A stretch of DNA of 23,221 nt from an uncultured Bariatricus sp. (GCA_934307065.1 CAKRCD010000027.1:1-23221), one strand, 5' to 3'. Positions 1 to 8,460 are shown, counted from the stretch's first letter. Notes: generated from the letters alone by a model not told the origin. Program-made: numbers and translations.

Positions 1-37
1 GGTATATATGAGAAAATGGAAAAGAGAAAGAGATAAG

Positions 38-72
38 CTACAGACTTTAGAAATGAAGTTTGTAGTTTTTTT
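38..72 (+). terminator. Intrinsic terminator of the upstream unit
   Basis: A 10-bp stem is formed by CTACAGACTT (38-47) and AAGTTTGTAG (56-65), with one G-T pair and an 8-nt loop. Seven T residues follow directly (66-72). It lies before the his promoter, so it most likely ends whatever gene lies to the left of the window. Confidence 0.75.
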
Positions 73-109
73 GTTATGTGATGGGTTTCATCATATATAT
101 TTTTAATTA

Positions 110-138
110 TTGACTTTATTACGATAAAGTGTTACCAT
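110..138 (+). promoter_or_regulatory. Sigma-A-like promoter of the his operon
   Basis: TTGACT (110-115) and TACCAT (133-138) are separated by exactly 17 bp and lie between the upstream terminator and hisZ. The -35 box matches 5 of 6 and the -10 box 4 of 6 consensus bases. A start around 145 would leave a 5' leader of about 95 nt. No other clear promoter is seen before the operon. Confidence 0.55.
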
Positions 139-147
139 ATTAGCACA
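130..147. promoter_or_regulatory. Candidate operator overlapping the his -10 box
   Basis: TGTTACCATATTAGCACA is an imperfect palindrome. The outer TGT/ACA arms and the central ATAT are symmetric, but the inner arms are not. It is centred on the -10 box, where a repressor would block the promoter. Firmicutes lacking a his T-box can use a TrpR-family regulator (HisR/YerC), but I cannot confirm that this matches its site. Confidence 0.25.
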
Positions 148-174
148 ACAACACAAACGGTAGAATAAAAAATG

Positions 175-201
175 AAGGTGGTGGAAGTAACAGACCATCT
201 T
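175..201 (+). promoter_or_regulatory. Stem-loop in the his leader
   Basis: AAGGTGGT (175-182) pairs with ACCATCTT (194-201) to give 8 bp with one G-T pair and an 11-nt loop. The tail holds only about four T residues (200-203). It could be a weak attenuator or a transcript-stabilising hairpin. No T-box consensus and no His-rich leader peptide accompany it. Confidence 0.3.
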
Positions 202-238
202 TTCAAATCTATCTTAAAGCCGGAGGGGAGTGAAAAGA

Positions 239-1363
239 ATGACAATTGAAACAGATAACCTCAAATATGGAGAGCAGGCAGTATTTCTTCTTCGCTCACT
301 TTACTCAAAATACGGCTATAAGCAGTACAAAATGCGTAAATTTGAGGAATACGACTTATATGTGCAGAACAAGGATTTCCTCATCTCCGACAGCGTCATC
401 ACTTTTACCGATACGAATGGAAAGCTTATGGCATTAAAACCGGATGTTACGATCTCGATAGTTAAGAATACAAAGGACATAGATGGAGCAGTACAGAAGG
501 TTTATTACGATGAAAATGTTTACAGGGTATCAAAGGGAACTCGTTCCTATAAGGAAATCAAACAGGCAGGTCTTGAATGTATTGGTGACATTGATTCCTA
601 CTGCGTCAGTGAGGTGTTAAGTCTTGCCGTTAGGAGCCTGCTGGCAATCAGCGAACAATGCATCGTGGATGTGGCTGACCTTGCAATCCTTTTTGCATTT
701 TATGATTATGCAGGTCTTTCTTATGAGGCGAGAAGAAAGTTGACAGCTCTTATTTCTGAAAAAAATACCCATGAAATGAAATACTTTTGTGCTGAGATAG
801 GCATGACAGCGGAAGAGGCGGCACTTTTAGAGGAACTTATTTCATATAACGGAATGCCTGACAAGGTTTTGCCGGAGCTTCGGATTATGGCTGATAAAAT
901 AGGAGCGGAGACGGAATTTGCCGAATTTGAAAGTATTATTTCTTCGCTTGAACCTGAGCTTCAAAGCAAGCTTCGGATTGACTTTTCGGTTGCGGGGGAT
1001 ATCAACTATTATAACGGTATCATTTTCAAGGGATTTATCGATAAGATACCGGAAAGTGTGCTTTCAGGCGGCAGATATGACTCACTTATGCAGAGTATGG
1101 AGAGGAAATCGAAAGCGATAGGTTTTGCCGTGTATATTGATATGCTGGAAGCTTTGAACAGGAAGGAGAACAAATTTGACTATGATGCGGTTTTGCTCTA
1201 TTCACATAAGGACAGCATTACAGTGGTCAAGGATGCAGTACAGAAACTTACAAAGGAGTTTGGCAGTGTATTTACAGCAAAAAAACTTCCTGAAAAGGCG
1301 TCTTTCGAAAAGCTTTTCAGAATCGAGGAGGGAGAGGTGATTGTAATTGAAGACAATGCTTAA
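239..1363 (+). CDS. hisZ: ATP phosphoribosyltransferase regulatory subunit
   Basis: HisZ is a catalytically inactive histidyl-tRNA-synthetase-like protein. It binds short-form HisG to make the active, histidine-feedback-regulated ATP phosphoribosyltransferase of step 1. The 374-residue product shows the class II synthetase fold signature: a motif-2-like stretch at about 94-116 (ending QAGLECIG) and SGGRYDSL at 276-283. The C-terminal anticodon-binding domain of true HisRS is missing, as expected for HisZ. I chose ATG at 239 because the Shine-Dalgarno GGAGGGG (222-228) lies 10 bases upstream. The in-frame GTG at 230 would abut that site. It is the first gene of the operon and overlaps hisG. 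The HisZ call is supported by the short hisG next door. Confidence 0.93.
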   Translation: MTIETDNLKYGEQAVFLLRSLYSKYGYKQYKMRKFEEYDLYVQNKDFLISDSVITFTDTNGKLMALKPDVTISIVKNTKDIDGAVQKVYYDENVYRVSKGTRSYKEIKQAGLECIGDIDSYCVSEVLSLAVRSLLAISEQCIVDVADLAILFAFYDYAGLSYEARRKLTALISEKNTHEMKYFCAEIGMTAEEAALLEELISYNGMPDKVLPELRIMADKIGAETEFAEFESIISSLEPELQSKLRIDFSVAGDINYYNGIIFKGFIDKIPESVLSGGRYDSLMQSMERKSKAIGFAVYIDMLEALNRKENKFDYDAVLLYSHKDSITVVKDAVQKLTKEFGSVFTAKKLPEKASFEKLFRIEEGEVIVIEDNA

Positions 1364-1988
1364 TGTGGCACTCCCCAAGGGCAGGCTCGGTGAAAAAGTT
1401 TATACCATGTTTGAAAAGGCTGGCTTCCCTTGTCCGTCGATTAAAGAGGTAAACAGAAAACTTATTTTTGAAAATGAAGAAGCAGGTGTCCGCTACTTCT
1501 GGGTTAAGCCTTCGGATGTGGCAATTTACGTCGAGAGAGGTGCAGCGGACATTGGTGTTGCAGGCAAGGATATTCTTCTGGAATATGAGCCGGACATTTA
1601 TGAACTTCTTGATTTGGATGTGGGAAAGTGTAAAATGGCGGTTGCCGCACCCGGGAATTTTCGCGATGATACACGAAAGACCTTACGGGTGGCTACAAAA
1701 TTTTCCAATATAACGCAGAATTATTATGCCTCACTTGGCAGAGATATCGACATTGTTCATCTGAACGGCTCCATAGAAATAGCACCTATATTGGGACTTT
1801 CAGATGTCATAGTGGATATTGTGGAAACAGGTACTACACTAAGAGAAAACAATCTTGAGGTAGTAGAAACTGTTGTGCCTATAAGTGCCAGACTTATTGC
1901 AAATAAGGCGGGTTATAAATTTAAGACAGTACAGATTGAAAAGGTTATACATTCTTTGAAAGAACAGGTGGAAGGTAACAATGATTAA
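1347..1988 (+). CDS. hisG: ATP phosphoribosyltransferase catalytic subunit, short form
   Basis: HisG condenses ATP and PRPP to phosphoribosyl-ATP, the committed step of histidine synthesis. At 213 residues it is the short form, lacking the C-terminal regulatory domain of the long form and therefore dependent on HisZ. Visible motifs are LPKGRLGEK near the start, NGSIEIAP (140-147) and the PRPP-binding loop DIVETGTTL (about 157-165). Two starts are possible. TTG at 1347 is preceded by AGGTGA (1335-1340) at a good distance. ATG at 1356 gives the more usual N terminus (MLNVALPKG) but lies 15 bases from that site. I list the TTG start. The gene overlaps hisZ by 17 bp (8 bp with the ATG start). Confidence 0.95.
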   Translation: MKTMLNVALPKGRLGEKVYTMFEKAGFPCPSIKEVNRKLIFENEEAGVRYFWVKPSDVAIYVERGAADIGVAGKDILLEYEPDIYELLDLDVGKCKMAVAAPGNFRDDTRKTLRVATKFSNITQNYYASLGRDIDIVHLNGSIEIAPILGLSDVIVDIVETGTTLRENNLEVVETVVPISARLIANKAGYKFKTVQIEKVIHSLKEQVEGNND

Positions 1989-3261
1989 GATAATGAAATA
2001 TGACGAAGTGTCAAACAGTGAAATTTTTGCCCGTTCCGTTCCGGAAACAGATGTTGCGGGAACGGTTGCGGAAATTATTGAAAGTGTAAGAAAAAATGGT
2101 GACGCTGCACTTTTTGCATATTGCGAAAAGTTTGATAAAGCGAAGCTTTCCTCACTTGTGGTATCAAAAGAGGAAATAGACGAGGCATTGAGTCTTGTTG
2201 AACCGAAATTTTTGGAAATACTGAAGAAAGCTGCCGAAAATATAAGGAAATTCCATTCTCATCAGGTTCGTAACAGCTTTATTATAAACGATGAAGAGGG
2301 AATCGTAACCGGTCAGAAAGTCATTCCTCTTGACAAAGTAGGACTTTATGTCCCGGGTGGCACGGCAGCCTATCCATCAACCGTTCTCATGGATGCTATT
2401 CCTGCAAAGATTGCAGGATGCCCCGAAGTTGTGATGGTAACACCTCCGACAAAAGAAGGCAAGGTAAATCCTGCCATACTGGCAGCGGCGCATGTTGCAG
2501 GAATTGACCGCATTTTCAAGGTTGGCGGCGCACAGGCAGTTGCGGCTCTGGCATATGGAACAGAAAGCATACCGAAGGTCGATAAGATTGTGGGACCTGG
2601 TAATGCTTTTGTCGCAGAAGCAAAAAAACAGGTTTTTGGCATTGTTTCGATTGATATGATTGCAGGACCAAGCGAAATTCTGATTGTTGCGGACGGAAAA
2701 TCAAACCCTGCCTATGTGGCAGCTGATTTATTATCCCAGGCAGAGCATGATAAAATGGCAAGTGCAGTTCTGGTTACGGATTCCGGGGAACTTGCGGAAA
2801 ATGTAAGTGCAGAACTGGAAAAGCAGATTCCGTTGCTTGAACGATGTGAAATTGCAAGAGAATCGATTGATGTAAATGGAAAGATTATCGTGGCAGATAC
2901 TCTTGATGCGGCAATTGAGATTGCAAATGAAATTGCACCGGAGCATTTGGAGTTGTGTGTAGATAATCCGTTTGACAAACTGGACAGTATACGCCATGCC
3001 GGTTCTATATTTATGGGAAGAAACTGTCCGGAGGCACTTGGGGATTATTTCGCAGGGCCGAATCACACACTTCCGACAAGCGGAACGGCTAAATTTTCTA
3101 GTCCCCTTTCGGTTGATGATTTCGTAAAGAAAACCCAGTACACATATTACACAAAGGATGCACTGAGGAAGGTTGCCTTTGACGTTGCGGCATTTGCGAA
3201 AAAAGAAGGACTTACAGCGCATACAAAGAGTGCTGTTATTCGTGTGGAGGATGAACAGTGA
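1981..3261 (+). CDS. hisD: Histidinol dehydrogenase
   Basis: HisD performs the last two steps, oxidising L-histidinol to L-histidine with two NAD+. The 426-residue length is standard. The zinc ligands expected from the E. coli enzyme are all present: Gln253 and His256 (in SQAEHDK), Asp355 (GDYFAGPNHTLPT) and His414 (EGLTAH). The catalytic pair Glu321-His322 is also present (APEHLEL). The nucleotide-binding GGAQAVAALAYGT and GPGN motifs are intact. The start ATG follows AGGTGGAAGG (1966-1975). An alternative ATG lies four codons downstream. The gene overlaps hisG by 8 bp. Confidence 0.97.
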   Translation: MIKIMKYDEVSNSEIFARSVPETDVAGTVAEIIESVRKNGDAALFAYCEKFDKAKLSSLVVSKEEIDEALSLVEPKFLEILKKAAENIRKFHSHQVRNSFIINDEEGIVTGQKVIPLDKVGLYVPGGTAAYPSTVLMDAIPAKIAGCPEVVMVTPPTKEGKVNPAILAAAHVAGIDRIFKVGGAQAVAALAYGTESIPKVDKIVGPGNAFVAEAKKQVFGIVSIDMIAGPSEILIVADGKSNPAYVAADLLSQAEHDKMASAVLVTDSGELAENVSAELEKQIPLLERCEIARESIDVNGKIIVADTLDAAIEIANEIAPEHLELCVDNPFDKLDSIRHAGSIFMGRNCPEALGDYFAGPNHTLPTSGTAKFSSPLSVDDFVKKTQYTYYTKDALRKVAFDVAAFAKKEGLTAHTKSAVIRVEDEQ

Positions 3262-4337
3262 GCAGATATTTTTCGAAAAAATTTGAGTCTCTTGAGCCAT
3301 ACACTCCCGGTGAACAGCCAAAAGAGAGGAAATACATAAAATTAAATACCAATGAGTCACCGTTTCCGCCAAGTGGAAAGGCAATGAAAAAAACGGCTGA
3401 AGCGGTAAAGAGTCTTCAGCTTTACTGCGACCCGGAGTGCAGTGAGCTTACCAGGAAAGCAAGCGAGGTGTTCTCCGTAGGAACTGACGAAATCCTTTTT
3501 ACAAACGGTTCAGACGAAATCCTGAATTTTGCGTTTGCAGCTTTTTGTGACGAAGAGCATCCTGCGGTATTTCCAGACATAACCTATGGTTTTTATTCTG
3601 TTTTTGCTGAGATAAACCGGGTGCCGTATGAGAGAATTCCATTAAAGGATGATTTCAGAATCGCAGTGGAAGATTATGTTGGAATCAACAAGCCGATTTT
3701 TATTGCAAATCCTAACGCTCCGACGGGGATTGCGTTAAGCCTGGACGAGATAGAACGAATTGTTTCCTCAAATCCGGATTCGGTTGTTGTCATTGATGAA
3801 GCATATGTGGATTTTGGCGGCGAAAGTGCAGTGGGACTGATTCATAAATACAATAATCTGCTGGTTACCCAGACTTTTTCCAAATCACGTTCACTGGCAG
3901 GAGGCCGGCTCGGTTTCGGTATCGCCTGCAAGGAGCTTATCGCTGATTTGAACACGATGAAATATTCTACAAACCCTTACAATATTAATTCTCTTACCCA
4001 GGCAGTCGGAACGGGTATTCTGGAGGATGAGGAATATACAAAAGAAAACTGTAAAACGATTATGGAAAACAGAGTGTATCTGACAAAGAAACTGGAAGAA
4101 ATGGGCTTTTTTGTTTTGCCGTCAAAGGCGAATTTCATATTTGCGAAGCATGACAAAATCGAAGGAAAGACGCTCTATGAGAATCTGAAGAGAAAAGGTG
4201 TGCTTATAAGACATTTCGACAGTGAAAGGATTAAAGATTATAACCGGATTACAGTAGGGACAAGGGAACAAATGGATATTCTTATAGAAAAAATTGCGGA
4301 GGAAGAGTTTGAGACATATGAGAACTGCAAAAATTGA
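3258..4337 (+). CDS. hisC: Histidinol-phosphate aminotransferase
   Basis: HisC is a PLP-dependent fold type I aminotransferase that converts imidazole-acetol phosphate plus glutamate to L-histidinol phosphate. It has 359 residues. Visible landmarks are NPNAPTG (151-157), Asp180 in VIDEAYVDF that binds the PLP nitrogen, Schiff-base Lys209 in TFSKSRSLAGGRLG, and the substrate-carboxylate Arg336 in ITVGTREQ. The start is GTG at 3258, forming a 4-bp GTGA overlap with the hisD stop. GGAGG at 3246-3250 is correctly spaced. The overlap implies coupled translation with hisD. Confidence 0.95.
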   Translation: MSRYFSKKFESLEPYTPGEQPKERKYIKLNTNESPFPPSGKAMKKTAEAVKSLQLYCDPECSELTRKASEVFSVGTDEILFTNGSDEILNFAFAAFCDEEHPAVFPDITYGFYSVFAEINRVPYERIPLKDDFRIAVEDYVGINKPIFIANPNAPTGIALSLDEIERIVSSNPDSVVVIDEAYVDFGGESAVGLIHKYNNLLVTQTFSKSRSLAGGRLGFGIACKELIADLNTMKYSTNPYNINSLTQAVGTGILEDEEYTKENCKTIMENRVYLTKKLEEMGFFVLPSKANFIFAKHDKIEGKTLYENLKRKGVLIRHFDSERIKDYNRITVGTREQMDILIEKIAEEEFETYENCKN

Positions 4338-4905
4338 CAGAAAAACCAATGAAACCGATATTAAGCTTTCTCTTAATATTGACGGAACAGGAAAAAGTAA
4401 TATCCAAAGTGGCTGTGGTTTTCTTGACCATATGCTTACGCTTTTTGCGTCTCACGGAAAATTTGACCTTGAAATAAAATGCAATGGCGATACTTATGTT
4501 GATGACCATCACACAACGGAGGACATAGGCATTGTGCTTGGACAGGCATTTGCGCAGGCACTTGCTGACAAGCGGGGGATTGTCCGCTATGGAAGCACAA
4601 TTCTGCCGATGGATGAGGCACTTATTCTTACAGCGGTTGATTTTTCAGGCAGGAGTTACCTGGCATATTCTCTGGAAATTCCGACAGAAAAGGTGGGAAC
4701 CTTTGATACAGAGCTTGTAAAAGAATTTTTCCTGGCATTTACAAGAAAAGCAGACCTTACGCTGCATATAAAACAGCTTGACGGTGAAAATTCGCATCAC
4801 ATTATCGAGGGAGCATTCAAATCTGTTGCAAGAAGTATCAGGGCAGCGGTTAAAATTGACAGCGATTTTGCCGATGAAATTCCATCCTCGAAGGGGGTGT
4901 TATAA
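4318..4905 (+). CDS. hisB: Imidazoleglycerol-phosphate dehydratase
   Basis: HisB dehydrates imidazole glycerol phosphate to imidazole-acetol phosphate using two metal ions bound by histidines and acidic residues. The 195-residue monofunctional form is typical of Firmicutes, which use a separate phosphatase. Metal-binding motifs are FLDHM (around His38), DDHHTTED (62-69) and SHHIIEGAFK (His160, His161, Glu164). I chose ATG at 4318 because it gives the canonical N terminus MRTAKIDRKTNETDI. GGAGG at 4298-4302 is 15 bases away, and an in-frame TTG at 4309 has better spacing, so a start three codons earlier is possible. The gene overlaps the end of hisC by 20 bp. Confidence 0.94.
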   Translation: MRTAKIDRKTNETDIKLSLNIDGTGKSNIQSGCGFLDHMLTLFASHGKFDLEIKCNGDTYVDDHHTTEDIGIVLGQAFAQALADKRGIVRYGSTILPMDEALILTAVDFSGRSYLAYSLEIPTEKVGTFDTELVKEFFLAFTRKADLTLHIKQLDGENSHHIIEGAFKSVARSIRAAVKIDSDFADEIPSSKGVL

Positions 4906-5525
4906 TGGTTGCTATCGTCGATTATGGTGTGGGGAACCTTTTTTCGCTGAAAAGTTCCTTTGCAGCGATTGGGACAGAAGCGGTTGTGACACACTCGAAA
5001 GCAGAACTTGAAAAGGCAGATTCCATCATTCTGCCCGGTGTCGGGGCATTTCGTGACGCGGCAGAGAAGTTGAAATGCAGTGGACTTGAGGAGACGGTTA
5101 TCTCTCTTGCAAAGGACGGAAAACCGCTTATGGGGATATGTCTCGGTATGCAGCTCCTGTTTGAAAAAAGTTATGAATATGGTGTTTGTGATGGACTGGG
5201 TCTCATTAAAGGGGAAATAAAACCAATTGCGGATGTGATTCCAAAAGAATATAAGATTCCACACATCGGCTGGAACAGCCTTGAAATGAAGAAAGCGTCA
5301 CCCATTTTTGAAAATGTAAAGGACGGAGAGTATGTCTATTTCGTCCATTCGTATTATGCAGCAGACTGTGATGCATCTGTCACGGCAGTGTCCGATTACG
5401 GAGCAAAGCTTACAGCAGCAGTGCAGTCGGGAAATATTTTCGGATGCCAGTTCCATCCGGAAAAGAGTGGGGAAACGGGACTCAACATCCTTCGTTCCTT
5501 TGTAGCTTTAGGGGAGGGAAAGTAA
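4905..5525 (+). CDS. hisH: Imidazole glycerol phosphate synthase, glutaminase subunit
   Basis: HisH is the class I glutamine amidotransferase half of IGP synthase. It releases ammonia from glutamine and channels it to HisF. The 206-residue protein has the catalytic triad: Cys79 in MGICLGMQLLF, His184 and Glu186 in CQFHPEKS. An oxyanion-region PGVG motif is at 44-47. The start ATG shares one base with the hisB stop (TAATG), and AGGGGGTG at 4892-4899 is a good ribosome site. Its partner hisF is two genes downstream in the same operon. Confidence 0.95.
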   Translation: MVAIVDYGVGNLFSLKSSFAAIGTEAVVTHSKAELEKADSIILPGVGAFRDAAEKLKCSGLEETVISLAKDGKPLMGICLGMQLLFEKSYEYGVCDGLGLIKGEIKPIADVIPKEYKIPHIGWNSLEMKKASPIFENVKDGEYVYFVHSYYAADCDASVTAVSDYGAKLTAAVQSGNIFGCQFHPEKSGETGLNILRSFVALGEGK

Positions 5526-6238
5526 TGGTTATTTATCCTGCGATTGATATTTACGAAGGCAAGGCAGTAAGACTTTTCAAAGGTGATTATGCCCGGATGG
5601 AAGTCTTTTCCGAAAATCCTATTGAGGTTGCAAAGGACTTTAAAAGCTGCGGTGCAACACATATACATCTGGTGGACCTTGAGGGCGCGAAGTCCGGGGA
5701 GACACCGAATTTTGACACGGTGATGAAAATACGCAGTTCCACGGATTTGTTTTGTGAAATTGGTGGTGGAATCCGCAACATGGAAACCGTGGAAAAATAT
5801 CTGGAAAATGGAATTGACCGGGTAATTCTTGGAACAGCGGCAGTAAATGACCGGAAATTCCTTGAAAAAGCTGTCGGAAAATACAAGGATAGAATTGCGG
5901 TCGGGGTTGATATTAAGGATGGTTTTGTCGCAATAAAGGGTTGGACGGAGAAATCATCCATGGAAGCATTTGCATTTTGCAAAGATATGCAAAGTCTTGG
6001 TGTATCGACACTCATTTGTACAGATATCTCAAAGGACGGTGCCATGAAAGGCACAAATCATGAACTGTACAAGGCTTTAAGTGAACAGTTATATATGAAT
6101 ATCATTGCCTCAGGGGGTGTTTCTTCAATGGAGGATGTGAAAAAACTCCGTGCGCTTAGCATTCACGGGGCAATTATCGGAAAAGCATATTATACAAAGG
6201 CAATTGATTTGAGAAAGGCGGTTGAAGAAGCACTGTGA
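5525..6238 (+). CDS. hisA: ProFAR isomerase (phosphoribosylformimino-AICAR-P isomerase)
   Basis: HisA is a (beta/alpha)8 barrel that catalyses the Amadori isomerisation of ProFAR to PRFAR. It has 237 residues. The two general acid/base aspartates are in place: Asp8 in YPAIDIYEGK and Asp129 in VGVDIKDG. The phosphate-binding GGGIR loop is at about 80-84. The start ATG overlaps the hisH stop by one base (TAATG) after GGGGAGGG (5511-5518). A longer in-frame reading from 5444 is spurious because it would run through the hisH 3' end. Confidence 0.95.
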   Translation: MVIYPAIDIYEGKAVRLFKGDYARMEVFSENPIEVAKDFKSCGATHIHLVDLEGAKSGETPNFDTVMKIRSSTDLFCEIGGGIRNMETVEKYLENGIDRVILGTAAVNDRKFLEKAVGKYKDRIAVGVDIKDGFVAIKGWTEKSSMEAFAFCKDMQSLGVSTLICTDISKDGAMKGTNHELYKALSEQLYMNIIASGGVSSMEDVKKLRALSIHGAIIGKAYYTKAIDLRKAVEEAL

Positions 6239-6993
6239 TTACAAAAAGAATTATCCCCTGCCTTGATGTGAAGGACGGACGAGTCGTTAAGGGCGTAAAC
6301 TTCAAGGGCTTACAGGATGTTTCCTCGCCCGTCGAACTGGCAAAATATTATACAGAAAATGGGGCGGACGAACTTGTATTTTACGATATAACCGCCTCTT
6401 CGGATGGAAGAAAATTATTTACGGATATCCTTTGTGAGACGGCAAAAAGTGTTTTTATACCGCTTACCGTCGGTGGAGGTATCAATTCAGTCGCAGATTT
6501 TGACCGGGTTTTAAAATGCGGTGCGGACAAGGTCAGTGTGAACTCGGGAGCCATTAAAAATCCGAGTTTAATCAGCGAAGCCGCAAAGCTTTACGGGAAC
6601 CAGTGTGTAGTGCTGTCTGTGGATGTGAAAAGAGTGGACGGAGTGTTCCGGGTTTTTGCAAAAGGCGGCAGGGAAAATACAGGAATGGAAGCCATAGAAT
6701 GGATCAAGCGCTGCGTTTCAAACGGCGCAGGCGAAATTGTGGTGAACTCCATTGATACGGATGGAGTCAAAAAAGGTTTCGACCTGGAAATGCTTGAAAA
6801 AGTATGTGACGCAGTAAATGTACCTGTCATTGCCTCTGGCGGAGCCGGAAAAATCGATGATTTTATTACCCTTTTCCAGTCCGTTCCAAAAGTTGATGCA
6901 GGTCTTGCCGCTTCGATTTTCCATTTCGGAGAGGTCAGGATTGAGGAATTGAAAAAGGAAATGAAACGAAATAACATTACGACAAGAATATAG
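6235..6993 (+). CDS. hisF: Imidazole glycerol phosphate synthase, cyclase subunit
   Basis: HisF uses ammonia from HisH to turn PRFAR into imidazole glycerol phosphate and AICAR. The 252-residue barrel is homologous to HisA. Catalytic Asp11 (PCLDVKDGRVVKG) and Asp130 (VLSVDVKR) are present, with the phosphate-binding VGGGI near 79-83 and ASGGAGK near 200. The start is GTG at 6235, a 4-bp GTGA overlap with the hisA stop, as at the hisD-hisC junction. Its own ribosome site is weak (AAGGCGG is 13 bases away), so reinitiation from hisA probably matters. Confidence 0.96.
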   Translation: MITKRIIPCLDVKDGRVVKGVNFKGLQDVSSPVELAKYYTENGADELVFYDITASSDGRKLFTDILCETAKSVFIPLTVGGGINSVADFDRVLKCGADKVSVNSGAIKNPSLISEAAKLYGNQCVVLSVDVKRVDGVFRVFAKGGRENTGMEAIEWIKRCVSNGAGEIVVNSIDTDGVKKGFDLEMLEKVCDAVNVPVIASGGAGKIDDFITLFQSVPKVDAGLAASIFHFGEVRIEELKKEMKRNNITTRI

Positions 6994-7002
6994 GAGAAAG
7001 AT

Positions 7003-7650
7003 ATGTTGAACATTGACGAACTGAAATTCGATGAGAAAGGGCTTATCCCTGCCATTGTCGTTGACGCAAAGACAAAAAAAGTATTGACACTTGCTTATAT
7101 GAACAGAGAAAGCCTTGAAATTTCCATGGAAAAGGAGCTTACCTGTTTCTGGAGCCGTTCGAGAAATGAATTGTGGCTCAAGGGGGAAACCAGTGGAAAT
7201 TATCAGCACATTGTTTCCATCACTGCAGACTGCGACAGGGATGCACTTGTTGTTATGGTGGAGCCTGATGGTCCTGCCTGCCATACAGGTTCCTATTCCT
7301 GCTTTACCAAGGATGTTTTCCAAAGTGAGGAACGCTCCGAATTTTCCTATGATGGTCTTATGGAACTTATAAAAGATAGAAAGACCAGTCCTCAGGAGGG
7401 TTCTTACACCACCTATCTTTTTCATAAGGGTCTTGACAAAATTCTGAAGAAAGTAGGGGAGGAGAGCACGGAGGTCATTATCGCTGCCAAAGCCGAAGAC
7501 AGGAAAGAAACAGTTTACGAAATTGCGGATTTGGCTTATCATATTATGGTACTTATGGTGGAAGCAGGAATTACTCTTGATGAGATAAGAGACGAACTGG
7601 CTTCACGCCATGTAATTGACCATAAAGTGAAACAGGAGAAGATGACCTAA
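7003..7650 (+). CDS. hisIE: Bifunctional PRA-CH / PRA-PH
   Basis: This fusion carries out steps 2 and 3: PRATP pyrophosphohydrolase (HisE, C-terminal) and PRAMP cyclohydrolase (HisI, N-terminal). The HisI part (1-110) has the zinc cysteines Cys77, Cys93 and Cys100 and the magnesium aspartates Asp76, Asp78 and Asp80. The HisE part (about 130-203) has the MazG-like GEESTE (152-157) and EIADLAYH (173-180) acidic residues. It starts 9 bases after hisF, and the AGGAG at 6992-6996 overlaps the hisF stop codon. All active-site motifs are intact. Confidence 0.96.
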   Translation: MLNIDELKFDEKGLIPAIVVDAKTKKVLTLAYMNRESLEISMEKELTCFWSRSRNELWLKGETSGNYQHIVSITADCDRDALVVMVEPDGPACHTGSYSCFTKDVFQSEERSEFSYDGLMELIKDRKTSPQEGSYTTYLFHKGLDKILKKVGEESTEVIIAAKAEDRKETVYEIADLAYHIMVLMVEAGITLDEIRDELASRHVIDHKVKQEKMT

Positions 7651-8399
7651 TGGAGCTTTTTGATTTACATGTGCATTCTACTTTCAGCGATGGAGAGAAT
7701 GAGCCGGGCGAGATTGTTCTTGCGGCAATTGCAAAGGGTGTGAAAACGCTTGGCTTTTCCGATCACTCCTATACCGGATTTGACGAGAGCTACTGCATGC
7801 AAAAGGGCAGGCAGACAGAATATAGGAAAACGATAAATGCCCTTAAGGATGCGTTTTCAGGAAGGATAAAAATATGCTGTGGCATCGAGCAGGATTTTTA
7901 TTCCACTGTGACCACGGACGGCTATGATTATGTCATAGGTTCCGTGCACTACATCCTTAAGGACGGAGTATATATTCCGGTTGACGAGACTGCAGAGATA
8001 CTAAAGCACGCGGCAAAAGAGCATTTTGCGGGTGATATGCTGGGTCTTTGCGAAGCATATTTTGAAAATGCCGGCAGGGTTTACGAAAAGACAAAGTGCA
8101 ACATTGTGGGGCACTTTGATCTGATAACTAAGTTCAATGAGCGGGAACGGCTCTTTGATGAGGATGACCCAAGGTATATAAATGCATATAAGAAAGCAGT
8201 TGACCGTGTGATGAAAGATTGCAAGGTATTTGAAATTAATACCGGGGTTGTCTGCCGGGGATACCGGACGAAACCCTATCCGTCCGAACATATCAGGGAT
8301 TATATCCGCCAAAAGGGAGGAACGTTTCTTTTATCAAGCGACAGCCACCAGAAAGAAACACTGTGTTTTGCATTTGATCAATTCCGGACTTTACTTTAA
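7650..8399 (+). CDS. hisJ: Histidinol-phosphatase, PHP family
   Basis: It dephosphorylates L-histidinol phosphate to L-histidinol, filling the step that the N-terminal half of HisB does in enterobacteria. The 249-residue PHP-domain protein shows the metal ligands expected of the family: His7 and His9 (DLHVHSTFSDG), His39 (SDHS), Glu80 (GIEQD), His100 (GSVHY), His155 (GHFD), and Asp231 and His233 (SSDSH). Equivalent genes are named hisJ or hisK. The start ATG overlaps the hisIE stop by one base. It is the last gene of the operon. No convincing U-tract terminator follows, only an AT-only repeat (8441-8460) that runs into the convergent gene. Confidence 0.9.
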   Translation: MELFDLHVHSTFSDGENEPGEIVLAAIAKGVKTLGFSDHSYTGFDESYCMQKGRQTEYRKTINALKDAFSGRIKICCGIEQDFYSTVTTDGYDYVIGSVHYILKDGVYIPVDETAEILKHAAKEHFAGDMLGLCEAYFENAGRVYEKTKCNIVGHFDLITKFNERERLFDEDDPRYINAYKKAVDRVMKDCKVFEINTGVVCRGYRTKPYPSEHIRDYIRQKGGTFLLSSDSHQKETLCFAFDQFRTLL

Positions 8400-8440
8400 A
8401 AACAATTTAGAGTTTTCTCTTTTATAAATCCAGTCATTTT

Positions 8441-8460
8441 TATAAATTATTTTATTTATA
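8441..8460. repeat. AT-only inverted repeat between convergent genes
   Basis: TATAAAT (8441-8447) and ATTTATA (8454-8460) are perfect arms around a 6-nt loop in the 56-bp gap between hisJ and the deacetylase, overlapping the latter's stop codon. It has no GC pairs and is unlikely to be a strong terminator. Nothing better is seen in this gap. Confidence 0.25.

Noticed and set aside
53..106. Short frame MKFVVFLLCDGFHHIYF with two adjacent His codons, as in a his leader peptide
   Set aside because: It lies across the upstream terminator and ahead of the his promoter, so it would not be on the his transcript, and it has no ribosome site.
72..238. T-box riboswitch before the his operon
   Set aside because: No AGGGTGGNACCGCG-like sequence or long leader is present; GAAGGTGGTGG at 174-184 is part of a simple hairpin.
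230..241. GTG start for hisZ at 230
   Set aside because: It abuts the Shine-Dalgarno sequence; ATG at 239 has proper spacing.
5444..5527. Long N-terminal extension of hisA
   Set aside because: It overlaps the conserved HPEKS end of hisH, and the canonical MVIYPAIDIYEGK start at 5525 has its own ribosome site.
6718..7542. Large minus-strand frame (274 codons) opposite hisF-hisIE
   Set aside because: It is a shadow of two well-supported genes with intact active sites; it has no recognisable protein features. The same applies to 2731-3384.
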